From positions 62,001-126,000 of the forward strand of contig JAHQIW010006392.1 of NCBI GenBank assembly GCA_019055375.1: a DNA stretch of 64,000 nucleotides. Reading direction: 5' to 3'. A program made the position numbers and the translations under genes. This DNA is from Parelaphostrongylus tenuis (lineage: Eukaryota > Nematoda > Chromadorea > Rhabditida > Metastrongylidae). Positions 22,090 to 33,259 of this stretch are shown here, piece by piece (position 1 is the first letter of the stretch; each line of letters opens with the position of its first letter). The notes under the pieces are model-generated. The model had not been told where the DNA came from. It worked only from the letters and a program-made list of their open reading frames with translations, and searched no databases.

Positions 22090-24425
22090 TTTGAATTCAT
22101 TAGTGCTAAGGTGATACGAAATGATGAACACATCCCGAAGCACACTGAACAGCGTGAGTCATATCCATTTCCCATTCGGTCAATTATTCTACTGCATTTT
22201 TAGCCCACTTTTTGCACAGAACCGACATCTTGTTAAGTTAATTTTTGAATGGGCAGCCCTTTGAGCACGGAAGTAGTCTAGTCATAAAAAAAGGCACCAC
22301 CGTTTCTTAGAAATGGTGATACTCGTATTGATGTACGCACCCCATACAAAATATACTATCGAAACTATTGAATGGTGGACCGCAACAATTTCACAACTTA
22401 CAGCAGTTTTGTTCGTAATGCTTCAATATCTATTTGAACTCACATGTCCGATGAACATTTTGGTTATGTAGTAGGTTAAAGAAAGGGATATAATTTAAAC
22501 AAAAAGAAAAGTTTTCTGAATACAAAATGAGAAAGTTGGCCTTATCTAATTATACCGGTATAAAATATCCTATCCTAAATTTTCGATCTATTGACATTCA
22601 CGTCGTCGAAGTTACTCACTACAAACGTAAATTTTGAAGTTCATTTGATGCTCGAGCACCACGTAGATATGATGTCTCAAATCTTGGGATTTGAAAATAA
22701 TACTGTACTTTGGATGTTGTTGATGATACACAATAATGAGTTTGTAGCAATATTACAGAAGAACTTCATGGTTATTCAGGATTAATGCCAACAAGCTGAT
22801 ATTCATCATATCCGTGTGTCTCCAACATCCAGTATTCAGTAACCGGATAATTCTACCAAACACCGTGCTCTTCCCGTGTGTCGAACGCTTATCTAAATTG
22901 CTTCGCGTCACCATAGCGACGTAGACTAGCCAATATATATTTTTTTTTCTGGTGCTTTCTTAACATCTATAGATCGCCTATTAACGTGGTTTCTCGAATC
23001 TTTTATTTTTTGTAGTTTAAGGCCTATCTCTCTGTTTTGAAAATGCAATCAATGCTTTTTTAATTATCTCCAACAATTTAATCTAAACGATTGTGATCTT
23101 GCTACAATATCCTGAGGCAAATAAATTGTGTTCCATTGCTCGAAAGTGGGTTTCTAGGTGTCAAACTACGACATACATTTTGGAAATTATCTTACAGTAG
23201 AGTTATTTGGAAGCTCAACTGAGAACAAAGCAGCAAGTCGATATTCTTTTGAAGCACACCTAGTCAACAGCCTGAAATTCGTACTGCTATGAAGACTTGC
23301 TGCTTCAACTCAAAATTATCAGGACTATTGTGAGAAATTTTTGCAAGCTAGTCACATTTTGGTGGAATGAAAGAACGAAGAGATTTCGTTGACTTTCGTA
23401 CAAGCAAGTCATTGAAGTGAGCCAATAATCAGCGAATTTGTCATAGTTAGGACCGTATTGATTGAATACGTTAGTTTTTACAAAATTTTTACAAAATTTG
23501 ACAACACTTCTCCTGTTGCTTAACATTTTATTCTTTTACCTTTTTATGAAATACATAGTGAAGTTACAACAGCTCATTCAAAATTCCATAGTTGTTTTTA
23601 ATTTTTAGAAACGTTTTACTCCTTCGAGAAGTTCTCCTCTTTCCGCTGTGAAGTGCAAGTGTTTCTGAGTGGTAAGAGGTTGATAGCTCAATTCACAGTG
23701 TTAAAGAATCAATTCTGGAAGAGTATAGTTCAATGACTAGAGGTACCCACAATATTCACATTATTCATGCTTTTAACAACGCATCTCGTGCAAACCAAAA
23801 ATAGTATCCTCGTGTAGTCGGCGAATTCGAATCAGGTTTGCTTGTGAAAATGAAGACGCTCATTGGCTTCATCACTTGATAGGCTTCCTCAAGCCTCTGT
23901 AATAACATTCATTCAGGAATATGATGGAAATAAAACCAAAGGCATAATACATCGCATAGATCTTGATAAACGGCTAGCATTTTGTTCTTTCTTCGTTGTC
24001 TGAACTCATTCCTCTTCGCTTCTGAAAAGTGGTGCTGCAAAATAGTTGCTTAGAATAAAAATTTTCTAAAATGTATTTGACTCTTTATCCAACGACGAGT
24101 AGAGACGGTGAATCAACTGACCTGACTGCACATCACATTCTCGACATTACAATTTTTTCAGTAAGCAGAGAATCTGGGATTTATTAGATACCCGCGTCAA
24201 ATGGAAAATTGCTTTATCGTTCCAACTTTATGAATAATTTTTCTCCAACCGTATCATTCTCATTCAAAACTTTTTCGTTACAAGTTTGAAAGCACAATCG
24301 GCCTCTAAAAATATTAACTACGCATTATTTACTTTGCTAATCTGTCTTACTTATTTGTCTATTTTTAGTTGTGCTCAAGTTGTGAATTATGAAGATCATG
24401 CTATCGCAGTAGTAGCGTAGAAAGA
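22090..24425. other. No recognisable feature
   Basis: AT-rich sequence without a supportable gene. The 64-73-codon open frames lack splice context. Confidence 0.4.
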
Positions 24426-24429
24426 GTGT

Positions 24430-24540
24430 CAAAACGAGCGTCGTTAGGGTAATGGTTGAGCACTCGACCCTGGATAGGGTAAAATGTGGGTTCGAATCGG
24501 AACTGACGCAAGTGTTTTTGCACATCACTCTTTATCATTA
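24430..24540 (+). repeat. tRNA-like repeat (short family)
   Basis: Contains CGTTAGGGTAATGGTTGAGC and AATGTGGGTTCGAATCGGAA, spaced as A and B boxes, and ends in TTTTTGCACATCACTC. The same end is seen in the palindromic block at 540-1045, so they belong to one family. Confidence 0.6.
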
Positions 24541-24639
24541 AATATAACATATGATCTTAACACCGGTACAGGCGGCCAATTTAAAAGCATTCTTATTGCA
24601 ATAGTTGAGGTGATAAGATATTCGCACACATTTCCATCG

Positions 24640-25000
24640 TAATTTCGTTCCAAGAGCGTGTCAAAGCAGTTTTAAGCGCTTCTACGCTAGTGTAGCGTGT
24701 AGTTGAAACTTCATTCTCCTGTATGGACCACATGTATCAATCCATTGGGTTGAAATCCGACGAGTTTGAATGTCAGATATCCTTGACCCATAAGCCTGGG
24801 AATATCTCCTGACAGATGGCAATCATTGAGAGGGTCAAAAGCACACAAGTCCGATCTTGCTGAAGTGTAAATCCGTCGGTGCCAAAGTTTTGGATACTCC
24901 AAGGCTCCAGCACACCCCGTGAAAATTGCTGCTGATAGCTGGAAGCGTGGATTTTGACGTTCCGTTGATCAAGACCAACGGCGTCTTCCGATAGCGCAAA
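24640..25000 (-). pseudogene. Decayed Tc1/mariner-type transposase fragment, copy 2
   Basis: Read on the minus strand from about 25000 to 24640, in shifting frames, it carries PLVLING (matching VFISRNVKID of copy 1), an FGTDGFTLQQD segment holding the second catalytic Asp region, and a degraded SSDFNPMD box (third catalytic position). Stops and frameshifts show it is inactive. It is oriented opposite to the copy at 6265-6600. Confidence 0.65.
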
Positions 25001-25014
25001 TGTCGGCCCAGATC

Positions 25015-25112
25015 ACGTTGGTGTAGTGGTAGTAGCACGCGTCCTCGGTATGGATGAAACGTGGGTTCGATTCTCGCCTGAGGCCGTATTTTTGCTCACC
25101 ACTCAAATCTCT
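25015..25112 (+). repeat. tRNA-like repeat (short family)
   Basis: GGTGTAGTGGTAGTAGCACG and GAAACGTGGGTTCGATTCTC form A/B-box-like motifs, and it ends GTATTTTTGCTCACCACTCA. Copies are at 27609-27685 (minus), 27715-27830 (plus), 45834-45922 (minus) and 45975-46085 (plus). It lacks pairable acceptor-stem arms, so I do not call it a tRNA gene. Confidence 0.65.
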
Positions 25113-25939
25113 TAGGTATATGAGAATAGACAAATAGATTAAACAGTTTCTGGAACAAAATTGAGTAAAGAATTCAATAAATTTTCAGCACTGATAAAAA
25201 AATGTCATTTCAGTGCTAAAATCCAGTATATGAATGTAGAATAATGAAACAATTTCATTCTACAGAACCCACCATCATAATTCACTGTGCAGATCTCAGA
25301 TCTTCTAACACTGGATTCGCTAACCGCAATCATCGTTTCAAAGATCTTCTAACGTTTTGCGCATTGTTTCAACTGTTGCGATATTGTCTTCAAATGCATT
25401 GTTCATGCGGTTGATAAGCATATGAGTAATGGACGGTTTTATTCTTCTTGTTTTTAGAATCAAATTCGAATGAAGCTTTTCTTTCGTTCAAAACTGCTGA
25501 TAAAAAGCAAGACGACTACAGAATTCAATGTTAACATGCTATCTACCTGTATGGACAATGCATTCAATTATAATATCGCTTATCTCCGGGCAAAATATTG
25601 TTGCTTCATACTCCTTTGCCTAGAACGACTACCTATGGAGAAAAGAAAAAAAAGAAATAATTTGTGAAGAAGTTTATGAAATTCGAGTTTCACTGCAGAA
25701 GAAGAGGAAAGCTTTTTTTTATGACGATCTGCAACTTGTAATATTATTGAAGCCAACGCACGGATTTTGCTATGCAAAATTATTTCCGGTGATTTTCGCA
25801 ATGAAATAAATGCACACTGCGCAGAGTATTATAGACGTGAGCAACTCTAGTTCTTGTGACAGTTTATCGAGCCCGAAGTGATAAAAGACCTGGTAGAAGC
25901 AGTATGCGAGAACAAACTATTATAAATCGATCCAATGTG

Positions 25940-26710
25940 TGTTGTAGGGCATCTCTAACCATTGTGGTACACTCGCACCCCTCGGAAATGTCAACTAATA
26001 GTACTGTGATTAAATGAAACACAAAATTTTTGAGGCCGAAAATTTCGAGGTTACCTCTGGGAACGAAGCCCAATTTCATGTTAGGTGCACAAGTAGTTCA
26101 ACTCACCAACGATCGAAGCATTTTTCGACAACAGGTACCGGAACTTTCAAATAGCTTCTGCTTGGTTTTGAACATGGCAGAGTTGTAGAAAAAAGCATCA
26201 TTCTATCGATGCTAAACCATAAATGTTATTGTTTACTACATATTACTACAGCTCAATGTCCAATCAAATAAATGTTAGCATTGCAGAATTCTTTTTTTTT
26301 TCTGTGGAGTGCATTTTGATGTGCTTGCATCCTTTGAATACATATATAACTACGACCAACGTGGTGAATGCGATGAAAATAGTAATTTATTGATAGATAA
26401 TTAAGTTTTATGAGCCGCATATGATGGGCGATGCCGTGTTTTGATAGAGGATCGAGAGGATGTTTGCGGTGTTTGATGGCTAAGATATGCTTCATACATT
26501 CGACTTCACTAAGCACGTGAAGAGATCAAATGCACTTCGTTCAGGCAATGACTAGCACTAGTCTGCGGATGAATAAGCCCACTGCTGCTATGTCTAGTAG
26601 CAATTTTGGCAACCCGCGATAAAGGTAGGATTCGTGAGCCTGGGGCGTGCGATTGTAGTAGTGACCACCAGTTACAGGTCATCTCTAACCATTGCGCCAC
26701 ACCCTCCCTT
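25940..26710 (-). repeat. Fragments of tRNA-derived repeats
   Basis: GGCATCTCTAACCATTGTGG (about 25949) and GTCATCTCTAACCATTGCGC (about 26677) are reversed A-box heads of SINE-type copies whose bodies have decayed or were truncated. Nothing else is recognisable in this stretch. Confidence 0.45.
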
Positions 26711-26745
26711 TGTTTCCAATGGGGCTAAAAGGATAAAGCTTTTGA

Positions 26746-27020
26746 CGTTGATCAAGCCTTGAGGGATGCGCCATGCATTTGTCTTCAATTTGTAACTTCG
26801 TTTGAGGTGATTGGATGAATATTTGACCTTTGCAATGAGTAGCGGTGGCCTCCCGCTGAATCGAGTTAGTGCTGCTTATCCTCCCAGCAAGTCTGAGACC
26901 AGTCTGCTACCAATTTACCGATCCCGGAGGGATGGATGATTAGGTGAGTCATAATTGAGAGATCGAACCACTAACCTCGTGTGCGACTAGAGCACCTTTG
27001 ACCACTGCTCCACATGCACT
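26746..27020 (-). repeat. tRNA-derived SINE, copy 8
   Basis: Minus-orientation copy with GATGCGCCATGCATTTGTCT, TCGTTTGAGGTGATTGGATG, CCTCCCGCTGAATCGAGTTA and the reversed head GACCACTGCTCCACATGC. Confidence 0.8.
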
Positions 27021-27608
27021 TTGTTTTCAACGACTCTTGATAATTAAGCGTATATAAAGGCGTAAATAGCGTAAGTAAAGGAGCTGTAAAGTTGCGAACT
27101 AAATGGATTTATAGAGTTTATATAAAATAGCATTCTATTTGTTACGAACGCGTACACCTGCTTCAAAATGATGATCACCAAAGTGGAGATGTGAAAAACA
27201 ATGTGAGGCCTTCTTTTTGTTTTCTTTAGTATGGGAAATGTTGCTAAATACAGTTATTCAAATTCCACCACTGATGCATGCAGTTTTGTTTGGTTCCATA
27301 CTATGACAGATAATACGTTGAAGATTTGTCCACTAACCACTTTTACGTCGGTTGCACCGTTTGTAAATGGACGAAGGAAAGGATTACACAAAACTAGAGC
27401 ATAGGTAGAATTTGAAAAAAAAAAGATTTTCCAGTTGAATACACCAACCTTGAATGTGCCTATATATTGACGAAAAGCTTTTTTATCTCGGGGAAATACT
27501 GATCTTTCGGCATCAAAGTATTTCTATCAAAATTTATCGATTTTCATTGTTTCTTAAGTAACGTATGATGTTATAATTATTCATTCAGGAATGTTAAGCG
27601 TTATGTAA

Positions 27609-27830
27609 AATATCAAACTCCAGGCGGAAGTCGACTTGCTTTTAATCCATACCGCGAACGCGTGCTACCACTATACCACCGAGGCCACCGCTGGAAGAGA
27701 GAGTGGTATCAAAGCGATGGCCGAGGTTGTGTAGTGGAAGCACGTGCTCCAATAAGGGCAAAACAAGGGTTTAACTCATACATGACGTCGAAAATTTTGA
27801 TATCACTTAGCATTTCTAGATATCATAATT
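27609..27830. repeat. Inverted pair of short tRNA-like repeats
   Basis: A minus copy (27609-27685, ending CGTGCTACCACTATACCACC) and a plus copy (about 27715-27830, GGTTGTGTAGTGGAAGCACG) lie head to head about 30 bases apart. The same arrangement is seen at 45834-46085. Confidence 0.6.
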
Positions 27831-28800
27831 CTTTCGTTTGTATTCAAGGGGTGACCACGATTGTAAAGTTTTGGTGCGTATCGGTGACGACCCATCATTA
27901 CTAAAATATGACTTGACCTTATTGAAGAGGCGCACGGCTTTGCTTGATGAGGGAAGACATATATCATTCCTTCATTGGTCCTGAACTTATTGAAGGGATT
28001 GAGCAATTAAAGTGAAATCTGTGCAAAGAACAGTGGAATAGTTCTCACAGGACTTCTGTCCAAAGCAGAAGAGTGTATAATGGGCAGCACTGACAGATTC
28101 ATGCGCTGAAAGTGTTGCGCTTATTATGGCGCCTAGCGCGTTATCCACAGTTAACAACGCGGCCCGTTTCATTCACACACGATAGTTGAGTACTGAAAGC
28201 CAACTCCTACCGAGAGCCTCGTAAGCGGCTACACCAACAAATTACCATCTTCCTGTTTAATGAATGCATAAAGAAATACCACTGAACATGTGGGGCATGT
28301 CTTGTTGAATAACTTGAAAATGATAGCCTAATAACATTTCCTAGCCTTTGTACAATGAGAGAAGCTAGCTCATCGCAGAGGCAAAGCTGGCACCAATTAT
28401 CCAACTTTACAGAAGTGGTAACTCCGATGGATCAGTAGCGAGCTTGAAACACCATCATCGTACTGAGCGATATCCTTACCATTTAGCTGGCCTACTAATC
28501 AAAATAGCCTTGATTTAGCAAGCTAGTATCAGTATACTTCAAACCGTCACAAATCATTGGTTATCTACACATCATTGTTCCTATCAAATGCATCACGCGT
28601 TTTGAGTGCCAATTTTGCTAGAGAGCTGTATAGTTGTTAGCACTTATTCACTACTCATCACTTTATTCCTTGAGCTTTTCATGTTCGATTTAGTTATCAT
28701 TGCAAACTATTCGTGCTGTGTAATGTGTGTGATTAAACTGAAATCTCATTTTCTTTGTATTTGGAAACAATTTTCGCTACAGAATAAAGAAAACTGATGT
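27830..28800. other. No recognisable feature
   Basis: No supportable coding segment. This stretch lies just upstream of the candidate first exon at 28813, so it would contain its promoter if that gene model is right. Confidence 0.4.
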
Positions 28801-28812
28801 AGATCAATGCAG

Positions 28813-28861
28813 GTTGGACACCATGGTGCGCCAAAATACGAAGATCTCCAATAAATTCAAG
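28813..28861 (+). CDS. Candidate first coding exon of a long Ser/Pro-rich N-terminus
   Basis: CAATGCAG at 28812 (cis or SL trans-splice acceptor) is followed by a short leader and ACACCATGG, a good start context. The ATG at 28823 opens 13 codons (MVRQNTKISNKFK) ending in phase 0 at AAG|GTGAGA. Phase 0 is exactly what the next candidate exon at 29239 requires. The link to the PP2A B'' gene downstream is an inference from strand, phase and composition only. Confidence 0.45.
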
Positions 28862-29238
28862 GTGAGATTAATGATTTTCCAGCTCTGATCTCTTTTCTTT
28901 TGCGTCATTTTTATTCCAAATAAACTTTTTCAAATGTTGCAATAAATCGGCACTGTTATTTTTTCTTTTTTTTTTTTTGATAAGTCGTCTTTTTGCAATG
29001 GATTTCTTTAGTGTGCGAGTCTTTCTGTTCAGAAAAGGATTTGGGGAATAAATTCGAGTTTAAAACTATGCTAAGCACTTGTGTTGGTATTTCACTTCTG
29101 GCTTGACAGATTTTTCCCTTATACAAAGTATTTACACATTATACAATGTTTCCACAAAATTTCATGGTTAATCGGAGTGCTGTTCATAATACTGACTTAA
29201 AGGTAACATCATCAAGCCTGGATGCTTTTCTCACTCAG

Positions 29239-29289
29239 CTAAGCTATTTGAAGCTATTTCAAGAGAGAGCTCACAAATGCTCTGACCAT
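29239..29289 (+). CDS. Candidate exon 2 of the same chain
   Basis: A very good acceptor (TTTTCTCACTCAG) and perfect donor (CAT|GTAAGT) bound 17 codons, LSYLKLFQERAHKCSDH, in phase 0 at both ends. The next compatible exon is the first copy of the duplicated cassette at 31745, also phase 0. Further exons may be missing in the 2.4 kb between. Confidence 0.45.
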
Positions 29290-29484
29290 GTAAGTTTAAA
29301 AGTTTACCTACTCACAATGCAAAGTTTACTGCCCTGGAAGTCTTTCAGTATTTACATTATAGTCGAAGTTTTGCCTACTGTCAGTCCATTTCTGTCTCTA
29401 TGTACTTCGTTTTTTATCTAGATTAACATACTTATGTGTTTTGCGAAAAAGGCATTGATCTATTAGCATTTGACTCTTTAAGAA

Positions 29485-30020
29485 CGGGAGTTGATCGCAC
29501 AGCGCAATCTGCAAGAGGCGCGCAATTTTCGTTACTTAATTAGGATTTTTTTTTCTGTTCGGAAGTGGGACTTTAGGTCTTTTGTGTTACTCTGATACTT
29601 CATGATCAGCTCTACATGGCCATATGTTTATAATGCATATATAACTCTTCTGTACCATAAAAACTTTGAGTGGGAAACGTAATCTTTTCCTCGCTCTTAC
29701 AGCGCTCGCTAATGGCCTTATAAAAACAAATTGCGCATCAAAATTCTTGAGATTTGAACTACCAAATGACTAGTAATAGTTTGATAAAGAGCCACACAGA
29801 ATCCACAGCTGTGCAACTGAAGCAGACTGAGTGTAAAACATGGTTTTCTATTCGCTGCTGCAACGCAATAAAAAGTTATTTTCTAAAATTAAACATATTG
29901 CTGGAATTACAAAGATATAAGCTTTCGAACAATTTTAGAGTGCCTATAAGAAAATTTTTATCCAGCGAAAAATACCTTCATGCAGTCGTGTACCTCATTT
30001 GGTACACGTCGTGTCTTGAG
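29485..30020 (+). repeat. Unclassified long interspersed repeat, copy B
   Basis: Direct-orientation counterpart of 2591-3127, lying 27 kb away. If the gene model starting at 28813 is right, this copy lies inside an intron. The open frame at 29754-30095 is not conserved in copy A and is treated as a shadow. Confidence 0.65.
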
Positions 30021-30234
30021 GACTATAGTAAATTAACACGATGCTTCAAATTTTTTTCACTACATAATCCATCTTCTGAGCAGGCTACGATGTGAGCCAC
30101 AACCGTAAAGTGCTACGATATGAGTAAAGCATAAAACTACACGTGGGTTCCAAACTCGCGAATACACTTTTTGGGGGCTTATTTGTTATCCACCACAACA
30201 AGCGAACCATTTGGTCTATCCCTCTCGATAGTTT

Positions 30235-30425
30235 TGCTATCTCGCTGCTATCAATTATCGTCGTCAGTGGAATTGATTTAGGGAACACAAACCGGTGCTG
30301 GGTCTCTTTGAGCTGAAGCTTTGGGCAAGATCACATTTTCTAACTTTTTATTTGTAGCAAATTCTTCTTGTTTTGACGATAGGATAGGAGCCCTGAAAAG
30401 GATAAGCGCCTGTTCGAAGCTCAAC
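30235..30425 (+). repeat. Unclassified repeat shared with 60330-60500
   Basis: GGAATTGATTTAGGGAACAC, TCTAACTTTTTATTTGTAGC and GACGATAGGATAGGA correspond to GGGATTAATCTAGGGAGCAC, TTTAACTTTTTGTTC and AACGATAAGGTAGGA at 60330-60500, in the same orientation. Confidence 0.5.
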
Positions 30426-30884
30426 TAAGATTCCAAGTTTTGATCGTACTCGTATTTTAGCATTTCAAACTGGTATACGTGCTGAACACTTGATTTGATA
30501 GTACGTACGTGCCACTGTTTTTTGCTGTTTTCATAACGAAGAGGTGGTCACATAGCTTACAAGACTCTGCTGTGGTAAAAGTTTGTTCTTCATTGTGCTT
30601 CGAGACTGAAGTAAAGAGCTCATTTCTAGAATTGGATGATCTAGTAGTAAGGAACTAAATGCTTTGCCGCACATCACAGTCCGACACGCAGAAACATTAC
30701 TTCACGACGGTGGTTAAGTAGTTTGAATATCCATTCGATACAGTTCTATAGTAATATAATAGCTTCCGCTTCGGCAGTACCGCCTTCATAGTAACAACTT
30801 CGGATCTGCTCATGGAGGAGAATAGTGAATTGATTATTCTATGCTGACTTTAACAAATAATCGGTTCTGAGTAATTATATGATA

Positions 30885-31035
30885 ATTTTTGAGAACGTTT
30901 AGAGCCTTTTCGAGGTTGGTACGTCAGAGCTATACGTACGTTTCGGTGTTCACCAGTGGCCCACACTGCCGAAAGTACGTATACTGTGACGTACTAACTT
31001 CGCAAAGGCTCTAAACATTCTCATAAACAATATTG
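30885..31035. repeat. Short foldback (MITE-like) palindrome
   Basis: Arms of about 70 bases pair around a centre near 30958. The left arm has GAGAACGTTTAGAGCC and GGTACGTCAGAGCTATACGT. The right arm has the reverse complements ACGTATACTGTGACGTACT and GGCTCTAAACATTCTC. There is no coding content. It is a typical non-autonomous foldback insertion. Confidence 0.8.
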
Positions 31036-31744
31036 ATTGTTTGAAGCCTTAAAAACAGACGATGAGATAGATTTCACATCTTAAAGTTAACCTAATTTTT
31101 ATCCCGTTCAAGACAAAATTGACCTCTTCAAGTACTCATTTATTAAGAGGTCTTTTCTTCTAGATAGAGTCAGATTTCAGACTTTGAAAGCAAGTGGAAA
31201 GTTTAAATTATATCGGCGATTTTACACTGTGCTTATATTGCGAAATAGCTCTCTCAGTGCAATGTAGTAGCAAAAATAAGAATAAGAATTATACTCAACG
31301 TGCATTTTTAACTCGGCTAGAGTCTTTGGATGGCTTTTCATCAAAGTTTAGTAACCATTTGATAGCGCAAATCTTGGTCATTTCAATACAGATTCCATTT
31401 TTGGGAAAGTTTTTATATGCTGTTGTAAGAGCGAAAAGAAGATCACGTATCACCCTCAAGGTCTTCTACGCACGTAAAAGTTAAATATGGATCAAAGCTT
31501 TTGAACGTTTAGAGAAAGTCAAGAAGTATTAGAGCACAACTAAAGTTCTAAGGTTTTTCCAAAACGGAGAAAAACTTTGGTTGAATAAAGAAAATTGCGC
31601 GTTCCTTACTAATCGCGCTGCACGATTGATTTGCTACCGTCCAAAGGTTAAAGCGCTCAACAATCATCTGTTTAAATGTTAGGGTTCTTCTCAATAATTC
31701 AATTTATTCTGTTGGAATCCAGTGATTGCGTATACTTGTTTTAG

Positions 31745-31811
31745 TGGTCAAATCGAGAGGATCGTTGTATGCAGACCATGCGTTCTCCTTCTACGTCGAG
31801 TCTTCCAGAAA
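31745..31811 (+). CDS. Duplicated cassette, copy 1, first exon
   Basis: The acceptor CTTGTTTTAG opens 22 codons plus one base in phase 0, reading WSNREDRCMQTM, then RSPSTSSLPE. The donor is GTTTGT at 31812, followed by a 54-base intron. Length (67 bases), frame and splice sites are identical in the second copy at 32379-32445, and 11 of 23 residues are kept. Ser/Pro-rich, probably disordered. Confidence 0.5.
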
Positions 31812-31865
31812 GTTTGTGAAATACACAACTATACTCTCTTACCAAAAATTCAGTTCGTAATTTAG

Positions 31866-31912
31866 GCAGCCATGCAACAACATCGGCACCAACAGCAAAT
31901 TTTGTGGCTCAG
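31866..31912 (+). CDS. Duplicated cassette, copy 1, second exon
   Basis: 47 bases between TAATTTAG and CAG|GTTCGT. The first two bases complete a Ser codon, then SHATTSAPTANFVAQ. It ends in phase 0, so the two-exon cassette (31745-31912) is a symmetric 38-codon unit that can be included or skipped without changing frame. Confidence 0.5.
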
Positions 31913-32378
31913 GTTCGTTAGCGATTTGATTTTTGTTGTTATGAGTTGTTAACCATTTATAGGTTATTGATCGATCGAAACAGATGAGCGTTTAGAGAAA
32001 GCTGTAGAGTATCGGAGTAGAGCCAAAAACTTCGAGGGTTTTCCAAAATGGAGGAAAACATGCGGTACTTTCGCGTCATCTACACTCTGTTTCACCCCAT
32101 GTGAATAGCTCGTTTTCGGCCCTTGTTTGAAGTTTCAATAGTCAGTCATTCGATAGCTCAAATCACGAGAATTTTTATGATGTACATCATTATCAAATTT
32201 GCTTTTTTATCACGCAATTAATCGTGCCCCCCTTACCATAATCGCTCTGCGCGATCGATCAGCCGCCATCCTGACCGGGTTAAAACGCTCAACACTTAAT
32301 TGTTTAAATAATGGGATTCTTTTCATCCATATTTTATTCTCAACGAAATTCACTGTTTACATAATATACTTGTTTCAG

Positions 32379-32445
32379 TGGTCATATCAAGAGGAGCGTT
32401 ATTTGCAGTCCACGAGTTCTCCTCCTCCGTCGGATCTCTTAGAAA
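32379..32445 (+). CDS. Duplicated cassette, copy 2, first exon
   Basis: 67 bases after CTTGTTTCAG, phase 0: WSYQEERYLQST, then SSPPPSDLLE, ending at a GTTTGT donor. About 15 of 67 bases differ from copy 1, yet the frame, length and both splice sites are intact. The in-frame TAA that follows is intronic in this model. Confidence 0.5.
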
Positions 32446-32502
32446 GTTTGTAAAAAAAAGCGAAAGTACAGTCCGTTTCCAAAAATTGCATTCGAAATTT
32501 AG

Positions 32503-32549
32503 GCAACCATGCAGCATCTTCAACACCGTCAGCAAATTTTGTAGTTCAG
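32503..32549 (+). CDS. Duplicated cassette, copy 2, second exon
   Basis: 47 bases between GAAATTTAG and CAG|GTTCAT, reading NHAASSTPSANFVVQ after the split codon. 9 of 15 residues match copy 1 (HA, S, P, ANFV, Q). Phase 0 at the end fits exon 32607. Confidence 0.5.
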
Positions 32550-32606
32550 GTTCATTAGTTAACTGATTTTTTTCGGTATGAGCTATTTCTTAATATATCA
32601 TTATAG

Positions 32607-32682
32607 TCGCTACATTTGGACCTCTCTCCTGTGCTAGCCAGTGATAACACTCCCGAAAATCATTTAAAAGATCCGTTAACTA
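32607..32682 (+). CDS. Candidate exon following the cassette
   Basis: CATTATAG precedes 25 codons beginning SLHLDLSPVLASDNTPENHL and ending at a perfect GTAAGT donor in phase 1. The other two frames are closed. It joins in phase to 32890. Confidence 0.55.
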
Positions 32683-32889
32683 GTAAGTTGGATTATTTTT
32701 AGCAATAATTGTAGAGACTAACATATAGTGTCCAACTAATGTTGCATACATTTCCTCAGTCGGGTGTGAGTGCATTGTGCATATGCGCAGCGAATTTCTG
32801 ATTAGTTATACAACACCAAAAATCTATTCTATGTTTTCTTTCAAAACGTTCTAGTCTCAAATACTTGAATCTGACCGAACTTCGTTCAG

Positions 32890-33001
32890 GAAAAACCGAA
32901 AACCGTCCACCGTCTCCACAAAGTTCAACACCTAGATCTTCAAGAATTTCTCATTTTCTAATACCTCAAGTACACTCTCCAAATTCTACGTTCATTCTGG
33001 G
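32890..33001 (+). CDS. Candidate Ser/Pro-rich exon
   Basis: With the acceptor CTTCGTTCAG the split codon gives Arg, followed by KTENRPPSPQSSTPRSSRIS and HFLIPQVHSPNSTFILG. It ends in phase 2 at a GTAGTT donor. Only this frame is open throughout. PxSP and TPR motifs suggest a phosphorylated disordered segment. Confidence 0.5.
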
Positions 33002-33102
33002 GTAGTTGGTTTATTCGTACTAATACTGAATATGAGTTGCGTCATCTTAGAGAGGCGTCCGGTTGTACTTTTGCTATAACTCGTCAGTTACCTACTTTTC
33101 AG

Positions 33103-33166
33103 TGAATGTTCTCCAAGATCACTCTGTACTCCCGGTGATGATGGACAAGGAATACTCCTGCGCATG
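33103..33166 (+). CDS. Candidate exon, last of the upstream chain
   Basis: Follows CTACTTTTCAG. Phase 2 in, phase 0 out, reading ECSPRSLCTPGDDGQGILLR and M, with donor ATG|GTAGAA. A strong pyrimidine tract and acceptor follow at 33258, but the next segment does not stay open in the required phase, so the connection to 36083 is unresolved. Confidence 0.4.
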
Positions 33167-33259
33167 GTAGAAGTATCGAATTTGGCTTTCTTTATTTTCT
33201 TATTTTCTCCCTTCAACCTTTTTTTTTCTTGCTTTATCTTTCATTTTTTGATGTTACAG

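Noticed and set aside
25020..25090. Possible tRNA gene (A and B boxes)
   Set aside because: No matching acceptor stem or anticodon arm could be paired, and the unit recurs as a repeat, so it is called tRNA-derived.
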